64,000 nt of DNA from an uncultured Lachnospiraceae bacterium (GTDB lineage Bacteria > Bacillota > Clostridia > Lachnospirales > Lachnospiraceae), in assembly GCA_949840805.1 (NCBI GenBank), contig CATKXR010000002.1, forward strand, positions 1 through 64,000, given 5' to 3'. The position numbers and the translations under genes are program-made. The notes below the pieces were generated by a model, which saw only the letters and a list, made by a program, of their open reading frames with translations, was not told the DNA's origin and did no database searches. Shown piece after piece: positions 51,505-59,506 of this stretch. Position 1 is the stretch's first letter. Each line of letters opens with the position of its first letter.

Positions 51505-51766
51505 TGCGTTATCTGCTATCTCTTGAATTGAAATCCGGGGTTACTGTTTACGGGGGATCGTGGGAGGTCCGCCTGGTCGTTTCAACTGCCCCGTGAATAG
51601 TAATAATCCGGGAAAGGAAATGAAGGGATTTTGAAGGCAGGATTGCTTTTTTGTGAAAGATTTCATATAATGGTGGACATAGGGCGATTTTGTGAATATA
51701 AAGACCGTGGAGGTATTTTGGTCACAAAAATAATAACAGAAAAGAGCAGCCGTACAGGAGCAGGTC

Positions 51767-52852
51767 ATGAATTCTGATAAGAAAAATAAGCGAAGCGAAA
51801 TTATTGTGCCGTTAAAGATCATCTGTGATGCCATAGAGAGTGCGGATGATGGGTGGAACCAGTATCTTGACATAGAGGAGATGGAGGTGGTTGCCCTCCC
51901 GGAGTGTTCATTTGCAGGAGAATACGATGAAGAGAAACAGGAACTGGCTGACCGGATTGAGGAAGGCTGGGGGATCCGGTTTTTCGGGCTGCCGTCAAAG
52001 TTTGACATCCATGAATACGGCATTATGGAGGAGTTTATCTGGAGCCTGCCGGAGGGAAAGGTGCAGGATACATTGGAGAGATCAGTCAGAGGAAAGGGGG
52101 CTTTCCGAAGATTTAAAGATACGCTTTACAGATTTGATATGGAACAGCAATGGTATGATTTCCAGGCGGAAAAATATCAGGAGATCGCCATGGAATGGTG
52201 TGAAGAAAACGGTTTTGGATACAGCGGCGGCCTTCCAAAAGACAGGGAGAAAGAGGAGGCGGACACGGGAAGACAGGAGGATCTGGTGTGGGAGGAAATC
52301 CGCACGGAGCATATTGTGCAGGATCCGTGGATCGATTTCAGGCGGTCCGCTTACCGTTTTCCGGACGGAAGGGTATTTGAGCCTTTTTACAGCTACAGCC
52401 GCAAAGATTATGTGGTCATTGTCCCTTTGGACGAGCAGGGGAAATATCTTTGTGTCAGGCAGTTCCGCCAGGGGATAAAGAAAGTGACCACGGAATTTCC
52501 GGCAGGAGGCATAGAGCGGGCGGACGGCAGGGAATATGGGAAGGACCGGGACAGGGCGGCGTCAGAGGATGCCCTGAAGGCAGCGAAAAGGGAACTCCTT
52601 GAGGAGACCGGCTATGAATCCAGCCAGTGGAAACATCTCCTTACGGTACCTTCCAACGCAACGCTGGCGGACAATTACGCGCATATTTTTGTGGCGAGGA
52701 ATTGCCGCAAATCCGGGGAACAAAAGCTGGACGAGACGGAATTTCTCAATGTCAGAAAATATTCCGCCCCGGAGATCGGGAAATTGATAGAGGAAGGCAA
52801 TTTCCAGCAGGCAGTCCACATTATGGCATGGCTGCTGTCACAAAGGGGATAA
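51767..52852 (+). CDS. UPF0158-Nudix fusion protein
   Basis: 361 residues, AGGAGC upstream of the ATG. Residues ~10-150 resemble UPF0158 (IVPLKIICDAIESADDGWNQ, WYDFQAEKYQEIAMEWCEENG). Residues ~195-355 are a Nudix hydrolase domain; the Nudix box is in AAKRELLEETGYESSQW with the upstream GGIE and a longer-than-usual insert. Nudix enzymes cleave nucleoside diphosphate-linked compounds; close ADP-ribose-like enzymes carry this layout. The UPF0158 part has no known function. The fusion is uncommon, and I do not recall a named family for it. Confidence 0.8.
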   Translation: MNSDKKNKRSEIIVPLKIICDAIESADDGWNQYLDIEEMEVVALPECSFAGEYDEEKQELADRIEEGWGIRFFGLPSKFDIHEYGIMEEFIWSLPEGKVQDTLERSVRGKGAFRRFKDTLYRFDMEQQWYDFQAEKYQEIAMEWCEENGFGYSGGLPKDREKEEADTGRQEDLVWEEIRTEHIVQDPWIDFRRSAYRFPDGRVFEPFYSYSRKDYVVIVPLDEQGKYLCVRQFRQGIKKVTTEFPAGGIERADGREYGKDRDRAASEDALKAAKRELLEETGYESSQWKHLLTVPSNATLADNYAHIFVARNCRKSGEQKLDETEFLNVRKYSAPEIGKLIEEGNFQQAVHIMAWLLSQRG

Positions 52853-52917
52853 AAGAAAGGGCGGCTGTTTTGGATGAGCCAAACGGCACAAATGAGAAAT
52901 CGAACGGAGGTTTTGCC

Positions 52918-53658
52918 ATGTGTGAAGCGGTTTTTGCATACATCAAAAAGAAATACAAAGTTTCTCCGGAATATCCCTGGAAAAAGTACGACAGCAACGC
53001 AGTCTTCCGGCACGGCGACAATAAGAAGTGGTTTGCCCTGGTAATGTGCGTTGGCAGGAACAAGCTGGGGCTTTTGGGGGACGGATATGTGGATGTGGTG
53101 AACCTGAAGATAGAAGACCGGATGTTCAAGGACATGCTGCTTAAGGAGAAAGGCATATTTCCCGCTTATCATATGAATAAAGAGCATTGGGTCACTGTGG
53201 CTTTAGACAATACGGTGAAACAAGAGTTGATTTTTGATTTGATTGACGCCAGTTTTGCGGCTACTGCATCGAAGAAAAAGAGGGAGAAGAACCGTCCTCC
53301 CAGAGAATGGATCATCCCGGCGAACCCAAAGTTTTATGATATTGAGCGTGCTTTTGAGAAAGAGGATATCATTGAATGGAAGCAGGGCAGCGGTATCAGG
53401 GCAGGGGACACGGTTTTCATATATGTGGCAGCCCCGGTGTCTGCAATCCTTTACAAATGCAGGGCAGAGGAAGTGAATATTCCTTATGATTATAAGGACA
53501 AGAACCTGACGATCACTTCCGCAATGAAGATAAAGCTTTTGAAAAGGTATGACCCGAAACAGTTTACCTTTGAAAGGCTGAAATCGGATTATGGAATTTA
53601 TGCCGTGCGCGGGCCGAGAGGAGTGCCGAACAGTTTAAGCCATGAGCTGAATTTATAG
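52918..53658 (+). CDS. MmcQ/YjbR domain fused to an EVE-like domain
   Basis: 246 residues from the ATG at 52918 (GGAGG 8 bp upstream); the longer ORF in the track overlaps the preceding gene. Residues 1-~105 are an MmcQ/YjbR (CyaY-like) domain (YPWKKYDSNAVFRHGDNKKWF). Residues ~130-246 look like an EVE/PUA-type domain that can read modified bases or RNA (EWIIPANPKFYDIERAF, VFIYVAAPVSAILYKC). DNA-binding is likely but the cellular role is unknown. It follows the Nudix fusion gene by 65 bp. Confidence 0.75.
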   Translation: MCEAVFAYIKKKYKVSPEYPWKKYDSNAVFRHGDNKKWFALVMCVGRNKLGLLGDGYVDVVNLKIEDRMFKDMLLKEKGIFPAYHMNKEHWVTVALDNTVKQELIFDLIDASFAATASKKKREKNRPPREWIIPANPKFYDIERAFEKEDIIEWKQGSGIRAGDTVFIYVAAPVSAILYKCRAEEVNIPYDYKDKNLTITSAMKIKLLKRYDPKQFTFERLKSDYGIYAVRGPRGVPNSLSHELNL

Positions 53659-53729
53659 GAAACAGGGATTTATGGTTTTATCGTGTTGTTGATTTTTGCT
53701 TTAAATTATGCTATTCTTTAGACAGATGT

Positions 53730-53821
53730 TATACTTGCGGGCATACTTATTTGCCAGATAATTTGGTGCAATTATGGAAAGATGGGAACTGTGCTGGCAA
53801 GTCATTTGGCTCACGGGTATA
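53730..53821 (+). repeat. Dispersed palindromic repeat, copy A
   Basis: About 92 bp, closely similar to 58958-59050. It contains ATACTTATTTGCC, GGAAAGATGGGAACTGTG and TCATTTGGCTCACGGGTAT. Inner inverted parts (GCCAGATAATTTGG / AAGTCATTTGGC) are less perfect than in copy B. It lies directly upstream of the toxin-antitoxin operon and could affect its leader. Confidence 0.8.
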
Positions 53822-53841
53822 AGAATGGGAGGCGAGAAATA

Positions 53842-54084
53842 ATGACGCTATTGCAGGAAGCATATTCGCTTATGCAGGGACAGCCAGAGAAAAATATCCA
53901 ACTGATTGTAGAACTTCTCCAGACGATGTCTCCAAGGGGGGATGGTACAGCTAAGATGTCATCTGAGGTTTTCAAACGGACAGGTCTTGCGAAAAAGGCG
54001 GTGAATCTGCCGGCTGATTTTGATGAAGCATTCGACGCGCTTGATAAGGATATTGAAGAATTGTTCTATGGAGAGGCGTTATGA
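53842..54084 (+). CDS. Type II antitoxin of the adjacent PIN toxin
   Basis: 80 residues from the ATG at 53842, 9 bp after GGGAGG; the ORF track start lies inside the repeat. N-terminal helical region (ALLQ-type: MTLLQEAYSLMQGQPEKN), then an acidic C-terminal tail DFDEAFDALDKDIEELF that probably wraps the toxin. No clear DNA-binding fold seen. It overlaps the toxin gene by 4 bp. Confidence 0.7.
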   Translation: MTLLQEAYSLMQGQPEKNIQLIVELLQTMSPRGDGTAKMSSEVFKRTGLAKKAVNLPADFDEAFDALDKDIEELFYGEAL

Positions 54085-54485
54085 AATATTTATTAGATTC
54101 CCATATCTTGATTTGGGCGTTATTTGCTGATGAGAAACTGCCCTATGAGGCCTATACCGCTATCAACGATTTGAAAAATGAAATTTATTATAGCGCTGCT
54201 TCTATATGGGAAATCGGAATTAAACATAGCAAATCCCCGAAAAAAATGCCGATTTCCAGTCAGTTGTTGGCTGAGAGCTGTGAAACGGCAGATATGCTCT
54301 CTCTGCCAATTACAAAGGAACATGCTATAGCAGTGACGAGTCTTAGCCGTGCGGAAAACACACCGCCTCACAACGATCCATTCGACAGGATACTTATTGC
54401 CCAGGCGAAGACGGAAGGTATGGTTTTTCTGACACACGACCATTTGCTGAAAGATTATGATGAGGATTGTATCAGGACAGTATGA
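54081..54485 (+). CDS. PIN-domain toxin (VapC-like)
   Basis: 134 residues with the PIN active-site acids: LLDSHILIW (Asp6), SIWEIGIK (Glu44), NDPFDRILIAQA (Asp ~98) and THDHLL (Asp ~119). VapC-type RNases cut tRNA or rRNA. ATGA overlap with the antitoxin gene implies coupling. Its target cannot be read from sequence. Confidence 0.85.
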   Translation: MKYLLDSHILIWALFADEKLPYEAYTAINDLKNEIYYSAASIWEIGIKHSKSPKKMPISSQLLAESCETADMLSLPITKEHAIAVTSLSRAENTPPHNDPFDRILIAQAKTEGMVFLTHDHLLKDYDEDCIRTV

Positions 54486-54689
54486 TCCATTTGGGTTATG
54501 GATAAGGTGCTTACCTCCTATAAACAGGGGAAACGCCTTATTATTTTGTGCCAAACGTGCAAAATTTGCAGAAAAAGGAAATTGTTGTAAAGCCGCGGAT
54601 TCTGTGATATGATAGCTTCTATTGATGCCGTAACCGGGAATCTATACCCTTCCGGGCATCCCATAATACATGCCTTTCGGGCGGGCGTG

Positions 54690-54712
54690 CTCCGTCAGGC
54701 TCCGCACGAAAA
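54690..54712 (-). repeat. Dispersed 23-bp repeat, copy 2
   Basis: The reverse complement is identical to 38593-38615 (TTTTCGTGCGGAGCCTGACG...). It is in the 251-bp gap between the toxin and prmA genes. The same gap holds GATGCC/GGGCATC arms (54625-54661) that could form a hairpin. Confidence 0.7.
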
Positions 54713-54736
54713 AGTATATTTTGAGGAGGCTTCTCA

Positions 54737-55693
54737 ATGAAATGGACGAAATTTACCCTGCAGACCACCACCGAAGCAGTCGATCTGATCAGCAGTATGC
54801 TAAGCGACATAGGAATTGAAGGAATTGAGATTGAGGATAATATCCCCCTTTCGGAGGAAGACACGAAGGGGATGTTTATAGATATCCTGCCGGAGCTGCC
54901 ACCGGACGACGGCACGGCAAAAGTGAACTTTTATCTGGAGGATCCGGCCGGGACAGAGAGAATCCTGCGCCAGGTGGAGGAAGGGCTGGAGGATTTAAGG
55001 CAGTTTACGGATGTGGGCAAGGGGACCATCACTATGTCCGAGACGGAAGACAAAGACTGGATCAATAACTGGAAGCAGTATTTTAAGCCTTTTACGGTAG
55101 ACGACATTCTCATCAAACCTACGTGGGAGACGGTGCCAGAGGAGCATGAGGACAAGCTGCTGGTCCAGATCGATCCCGGGACGGCTTTCGGCACAGGGAT
55201 GCACGAGACCACGCAGCTTTGCATCCGTCAGCTCCGAAGATACGTGGCCGATGGCTGCATCGTGCTGGATGTGGGGACGGGCAGCGGGATTCTGGGGATC
55301 ACAGCGCTGAAACTGGGAGCCAGGCGGGTTTTTGGAACAGACCTGGATGAAAATGCCGTCAGCGCGGTCTGGGAGAATCTTGAGGCCAATGAGATCTCCC
55401 GGGAGAAGTTTCAGGTGGTCCGGGGAAATATTATAGAGGAAGAGACAGTGAAAGAGCAGGCAGGGGACGGCTGTTATGATATTGCGGTGGCAAATATCCT
55501 GGCACCGGTTATTATCCTTCTGCAGGCGGAGATCGCCAGGCACTTAAAGCAGGGAGGCATTTTTATCACTTCCGGTATTCTTAACACAAAAGAAGAAGAG
55601 GTCCGCGCCGCCATGGAGAAAAATGCCTGGCTGGAGGTAGTAGAAACCACATACCAGGGAGACTGGGTGTCCATAACCGCCAGAAAAAAGTGA
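54737..55693 (+). CDS. prmA: Ribosomal protein L11 methyltransferase PrmA
   Basis: 318 residues, ribosome site GAGGAGG upstream. SAM-binding motif VLDVGTGSGILGITALKLG (~180) and the NPPY-like region replaced by VANILAPVI (~256), both typical of PrmA. The N-terminal half is the L11-binding domain (KWTKFTLQTTTEAVDLI). It trimethylates L11. It overlaps or abuts rsmE, as in many Firmicutes. Confidence 0.93.
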   Translation: MKWTKFTLQTTTEAVDLISSMLSDIGIEGIEIEDNIPLSEEDTKGMFIDILPELPPDDGTAKVNFYLEDPAGTERILRQVEEGLEDLRQFTDVGKGTITMSETEDKDWINNWKQYFKPFTVDDILIKPTWETVPEEHEDKLLVQIDPGTAFGTGMHETTQLCIRQLRRYVADGCIVLDVGTGSGILGITALKLGARRVFGTDLDENAVSAVWENLEANEISREKFQVVRGNIIEEETVKEQAGDGCYDIAVANILAPVIILLQAEIARHLKQGGIFITSGILNTKEEEVRAAMEKNAWLEVVETTYQGDWVSITARKK

Positions 55694-55722
55694 GGCGGCT
55701 ATATCGGGAAGGAGCGGCAATT

Positions 55723-56463
55723 GTGCATTATTTTTTCGTGACGCCGGGACAGGTGAGGGACGGATGTTGCTTCATTACCGGCCAGGATGTAAACCATATA
55801 AAAAACGTTCTGCGGATGAATCCGGGGGAAGAAGTGGGGATCCGGGACGGGATTTCCAGGAATTACGTCTGCAGGCTTGAGAAGATCGGGAAGGAAGAGA
55901 TCTGCGCCCGCATCTTGTCAGAGGAAGAGGAAGACCGTGAGCTTCCCGCCCGGCTCTGGCTGTTCCAGGGGCTTCCCAAAGGCGACAAGATGGACTGGAT
56001 CATCCAGAAGGCAGTGGAGCTGGGCGTTTACCGGATCGTCCCTATGGCGACCAGGAGGTCCGTGGTAAAGCTGGATAAAAAGAAGGCGGAGGCAAAAGTC
56101 CGCCGGTTCCATGCGGTTTGTGAGAGCGCGGCGAAGCAGTCAGGGCGGATGATCGTGCCGGAGGTATCAGAGGTGGTCAGCTTTTCCGAGGCATGCAAGG
56201 TGGCAGGGAAGCTGGACATGGGGCTGATCCCATATGAACTGGCCCGGGGAATGGGGGAGACGAAAGCGGTTCTTCAGAAAGTCCGTCCGGGAATGCAGGT
56301 GGGAATCATGATCGGGCCGGAAGGCGGATTTGACGTGGAGGAAGTGGAAGAAGCCAGACAGGCGGGGATCATTCCCGTCACCCTGGGGCGGAGGATCCTG
56401 CGCACGGAGACGGCAGGGATGGCGGCGCTTTCGATTTTGATGTTTCATCTGGAAGAAGTATAG
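55723..56463 (+). CDS. rsmE: 16S rRNA (uracil-1498-N3)-methyltransferase RsmE
   Basis: 246 residues. The start is probably the GTG at 55723 (AAGGAG 9 bp upstream); the ORF track begins at an earlier GTG overlapping prmA. SPOUT-fold features: WLFQGLPKGDKMDWIIQKAVELG, MIGPEGGFDVEEVE and LGRRILRTETAGMAAL, the knot that binds SAM. It modifies U1498 of 16S rRNA. Confidence 0.92.
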   Translation: MHYFFVTPGQVRDGCCFITGQDVNHIKNVLRMNPGEEVGIRDGISRNYVCRLEKIGKEEICARILSEEEEDRELPARLWLFQGLPKGDKMDWIIQKAVELGVYRIVPMATRRSVVKLDKKKAEAKVRRFHAVCESAAKQSGRMIVPEVSEVVSFSEACKVAGKLDMGLIPYELARGMGETKAVLQKVRPGMQVGIMIGPEGGFDVEEVEEARQAGIIPVTLGRRILRTETAGMAALSILMFHLEEV

Positions 56464-56499
56464 CGGAAGATGCATGGCAAGGAGGAAGACACGGCATTT

Positions 56500-57654
56500 A
56501 TGGAAGCATATTTTGATAATTCCGCGACCACAAAAGTATTGGACAGCGTCAGGGATATTGTGGTCAAAACCATGACGGAAGATTATGCCAACCCGGCGGC
56601 CAGGCATCGGCGGGGGATGGAGGCGGAGCAGTATATCCGGCAGGCGAGGGAGAGGGTCGCAAAGACCATGAAAGTCCTGGAAAAGGAGATCCTTTTTACC
56701 TCCGGCGGTTCCGAGTCCAACAATCTGGCCCTGATCGGCGGGGCCATGGCCAATCAGAGGGCCGGGAAACATATTATCAGCACAAGTATCGAGCATCCGT
56801 CTGTCTATAATCCCCTTCTGGCCCTGGAGAAGCAGGGGTTTGAGGTGACTTTTCTGCCGGTGGACAGGGACGGGCATATTTCCTTAAGCGAACTGAGACA
56901 GGCGGTCCGGGATGATACCATCCTGGTGTCAGTGATGTATGTGAACAACGAGGTAGGGGCCGTGGAGCCGGTGGAGGAGATATCCCGGGTGGTGAAGGAG
57001 AAAAACCCCCAGGCCCTTTTCCATGTGGACGGGATTCAGGCCTACGGCAAATATGCGATCCGTCCCAAAAAGCAGGGCATTGACCTCTTGTCGGTCAGCG
57101 GACATAAGATCCACGGGCCCAAGGGAGTGGGATTTTTGTATATCAGGGACGGCGTGAAGTTAAAGCCAATGGTTTACGGCGGAGGCCAGCAGAATAACAT
57201 GCGCTCCGGCACGGAAAACGTACCGGGAGTGGCAGGGCTTGGAGTGGCCGCGGAGGAAATGTACCGGGACCATGAGGCTAAGGCCGCCGGGCTTACGGCC
57301 CTGAAGGATTATATGACCGATGGTCTGGCGGAGTTGGAAGGCGTTGTGGTAAACAGCAAAAAGGGGGACAAAAGCGCGCCTCAGATCGTGAGCGCCAGCT
57401 TTGAAGGAGTGCGGAGCGAGGTGCTGCTCCATGCCCTTGAGGACAGAGGGATCTATGTGTCATCCGGGTCCGCCTGTTCCGCCCACCATCCAGGCGTAAG
57501 CGGGACTTTAAGAGGGATCGGGATACCGGAGAAATATCTGGATTCTACGGTGCGGTTCAGCTTTGGGATATTTAACACAAAGGATGAGATTGATTATTGT
57601 ATGGAGACGCTGAGGGAGCTTCTGCCGGTTTTAAGGCGGTATTCCCGCAGATAG
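56500..57654 (+). CDS. Cysteine desulfurase (NifS/IscS-type)
   Basis: 384 residues starting at MEAYFDNSATTKVLD (56500), the usual family start; the ORF track extends it by ten residues. PLP Lys in SVSGHKIHGPKGVGFLY (~203). Active-site Cys in SGSACSAHHPG (~325), in the short-loop position. It takes sulfur from Cys to give a persulfide. The thiI gene follows by 51 bp, so it probably supplies sulfur for 4-thiouridine in tRNA. Confidence 0.9.
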   Translation: MEAYFDNSATTKVLDSVRDIVVKTMTEDYANPAARHRRGMEAEQYIRQARERVAKTMKVLEKEILFTSGGSESNNLALIGGAMANQRAGKHIISTSIEHPSVYNPLLALEKQGFEVTFLPVDRDGHISLSELRQAVRDDTILVSVMYVNNEVGAVEPVEEISRVVKEKNPQALFHVDGIQAYGKYAIRPKKQGIDLLSVSGHKIHGPKGVGFLYIRDGVKLKPMVYGGGQQNNMRSGTENVPGVAGLGVAAEEMYRDHEAKAAGLTALKDYMTDGLAELEGVVVNSKKGDKSAPQIVSASFEGVRSEVLLHALEDRGIYVSSGSACSAHHPGVSGTLRGIGIPEKYLDSTVRFSFGIFNTKDEIDYCMETLRELLPVLRRYSRR

Positions 57655-57705
57655 GAGGCAAAAGCCGCAGGCGGCAGGACAGAATCAGGACCGGGAGGAT
57701 ACAAA

Positions 57706-58887
57706 ATGGTATATCAGTCGTTTTTGATAAAATATGCGGAGATTGGGACGAAGGGAAAGAATCGTTATCTGTTTGAAGACGCCCTGATCCATCAGATTAA
57801 AAATGCGCTGAAAAAGGTGGAGGGGTCTTTTCTGGCATCAAAGGAGTCCGGCCGGATTTATGTACAGGCCATGGGCAGCTATGATTATGACGAGGTGATC
57901 GAGGCATTGCAGCGGGTATTCGGGATTGCCTGGATCTGCCCTGTACTCCAGCTTGAAGAGAAAGATTTTGAAAAGATTAAGAAGACTGTGGTGGCTTACG
58001 TGGATGAGGTGTACCCGGACAGGCATTTTACCTTTAAGGTGGAAAGCCGGCGGGCGGACAAGCAGTATCCTGTCCATTCCGAGCAGATGAACCGCGACTT
58101 GGGCGAGGCTGTTTTGAAGGCCTTTCCGGAGACAAGGGTAGATGTCCACAATCCGGATGTGCTCTTGCGGGTGGAGGTCCGCAAGGTGGTTAATATCTAT
58201 TCCCTGATGATCCCGGGACCGGGAGGGATGCCGGTGGGAACCAACGGAAAGGCCATGCTTCTTTTATCAGGCGGCATTGACAGCCCGGTGGCCGGATACA
58301 TGATCGCCAAGCGGGGCGTCAAGATCGATGCGGTCTATTTTCATGCCCCTCCCTACACCAGCGACCGGGCGAAACAGAAAGTGGTGGACCTTGCAAGGCA
58401 GGTGGCCCGGTATTCGGGGCCGATTCCTCTCCATGTGGTGAATTTTACAGATATCCAGCTCTACATCTATGATAAATGCCCACATGAGGAACTGACCATC
58501 ATCATGCGCCGGTATATGATGCGGATTGCGGAAGAGATAGCAAGGGCCAATGACGGCCTGGCCCTGATTACGGGGGAGAGCATCGGGCAGGTGGCGTCCC
58601 AGACCGTACAGTCTTTGGCTTCCACCAACGAGGTGTGCCAGATGCCGGTATTCCGTCCTCTGATCGGGTTTGACAAACAGGAGATCGTGGATATTTCCCA
58701 CAAAATCGGGACTTTTGAGACTTCCATCCAGCCTTACGAGGACTGCTGCACCATATTTGTGGCAAAGCATCCGGTAATCAAGCCGAATCTAGAAAGAATC
58801 CGCAAGTCGGAGGAGCATCTGGAAGAGAAGATCCGGGAGATGGTCAGAACCGCCATCGACACGGCGGAGATGATCTGGTGTGATTAA
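57706..58887 (+). CDS. thiI: tRNA 4-thiouridine synthase ThiI
   Basis: 393 residues with THUMP domain (~60-165) and PP-loop ATP pyrophosphatase motif LLLSGGIDSPVAGYMIA (~185). The C-terminal rhodanese domain of long ThiI is absent, as in most Firmicutes. It activates U8 of tRNA and receives sulfur from the upstream NifS-like protein. Confidence 0.93.
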   Translation: MVYQSFLIKYAEIGTKGKNRYLFEDALIHQIKNALKKVEGSFLASKESGRIYVQAMGSYDYDEVIEALQRVFGIAWICPVLQLEEKDFEKIKKTVVAYVDEVYPDRHFTFKVESRRADKQYPVHSEQMNRDLGEAVLKAFPETRVDVHNPDVLLRVEVRKVVNIYSLMIPGPGGMPVGTNGKAMLLLSGGIDSPVAGYMIAKRGVKIDAVYFHAPPYTSDRAKQKVVDLARQVARYSGPIPLHVVNFTDIQLYIYDKCPHEELTIIMRRYMMRIAEEIARANDGLALITGESIGQVASQTVQSLASTNEVCQMPVFRPLIGFDKQEIVDISHKIGTFETSIQPYEDCCTIFVAKHPVIKPNLERIRKSEEHLEEKIREMVRTAIDTAEMIWCD

Positions 58888-58898
58888 GAAACGGTAGG

Positions 58899-58930
58899 AA
58901 AAGACGCTTCCATAAAAGGAGGCGTCTTCG
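58899..58930 (+). terminator. Terminator after thiI
   Basis: GAAAAGACGCTTCC pairs with GGAGGCGTCTTC around an ATAAAA loop. Only a short T run follows. Confidence 0.7.
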
Positions 58931-58957
58931 TCAGTTCACTCGGGAACCATTGCGGCC

Positions 58958-59050
58958 TTATACTCGCGAGTATACTTATTTGCCAAATGATTCGGCGTAT
59001 TTATGGAAAGATGGGAACTGTGTTGGCAAATCATTTGGCTCACGGGTATA
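58958..59050 (+). repeat. Dispersed palindromic repeat, copy B (full length)
   Basis: About 92 bp with ends TATACTCGCGAG and CTCACGGGTATA in inverted orientation. Inside, GCCAAATGATT and AATCATTTGGC are perfect inverted 11-mers around a unique centre (GGAAAGATGGGAACTGTG). Closely similar to 53730-53821 and half of it to 49321-49362. It looks like a miniature inverted-repeat element, here between thiI and the convergent HPr gene. Confidence 0.85.
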
Positions 59051-59069
59051 TGTACGGCCCGTCTTCCGC

Positions 59070-59303
59070 TTACTGGATGATATAAGGCGCCAGGGTTTCC
59101 AGAATCTCGTCAATGCCTGCTTCTGCATGGATGTTAAGGTCAATGGGCTTGGACAGATCCAGGCTGAAGATACCCATGATGGACTTGGCATCGATCACGT
59201 ATCTGCCGGAAACTAAGTCAAAATCCACGTCATATTTGGTCAGGTCATTGACAAAAGACTTTACTTTATCAATAGAATTTAAAGAAATACGAACGGTTTT
59301 CAT
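59070..59303 (-). CDS. HPr-family protein without the active-site His
   Basis: 77 residues from the ATG at 59303 (AAGGAGG 9 bp upstream). It aligns with HPr phosphocarriers along its length (YVIDAKSIMGIFSLDLSKP, IDEILETLAPYI), including the Ser46-region KSIMGI. The His15 region, normally GLHARPA, reads SLNSIDKVK and has no His. So it cannot carry phosphate from Enzyme I at that site, but may be bound or phosphorylated at Ser46 by HPr kinase. Probably regulatory. Confidence 0.75.
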   Translation of the reverse strand: MKTVRISLNSIDKVKSFVNDLTKYDVDFDLVSGRYVIDAKSIMGIFSLDLSKPIDLNIHAEAGIDEILETLAPYIIQ

Positions 59304-59506
59304 GTATGAAGCCTCCTTAATGGTTATTTTCTTTTTCGTTGGCGGCATGGGCATTCCACGCCTTATATCAATACTACCCAGATACGGGAGAAAAGTCAAG
59401 AGGAAGTTTTCATGAAACAGCGGGATTTCAGGTTACGGTCCACGGGGCATGGCAAAACGGACAAGAAGATGCCCACGTGAACAGCAAGGATTTCAGGAGG
59501 CGTATT

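Noticed and set aside
53842-54485. Mobile element or prophage around the toxin-antitoxin genes
   Set aside because: There is no integrase, transposase or att-like duplication; the flanks are short repeats and housekeeping genes.
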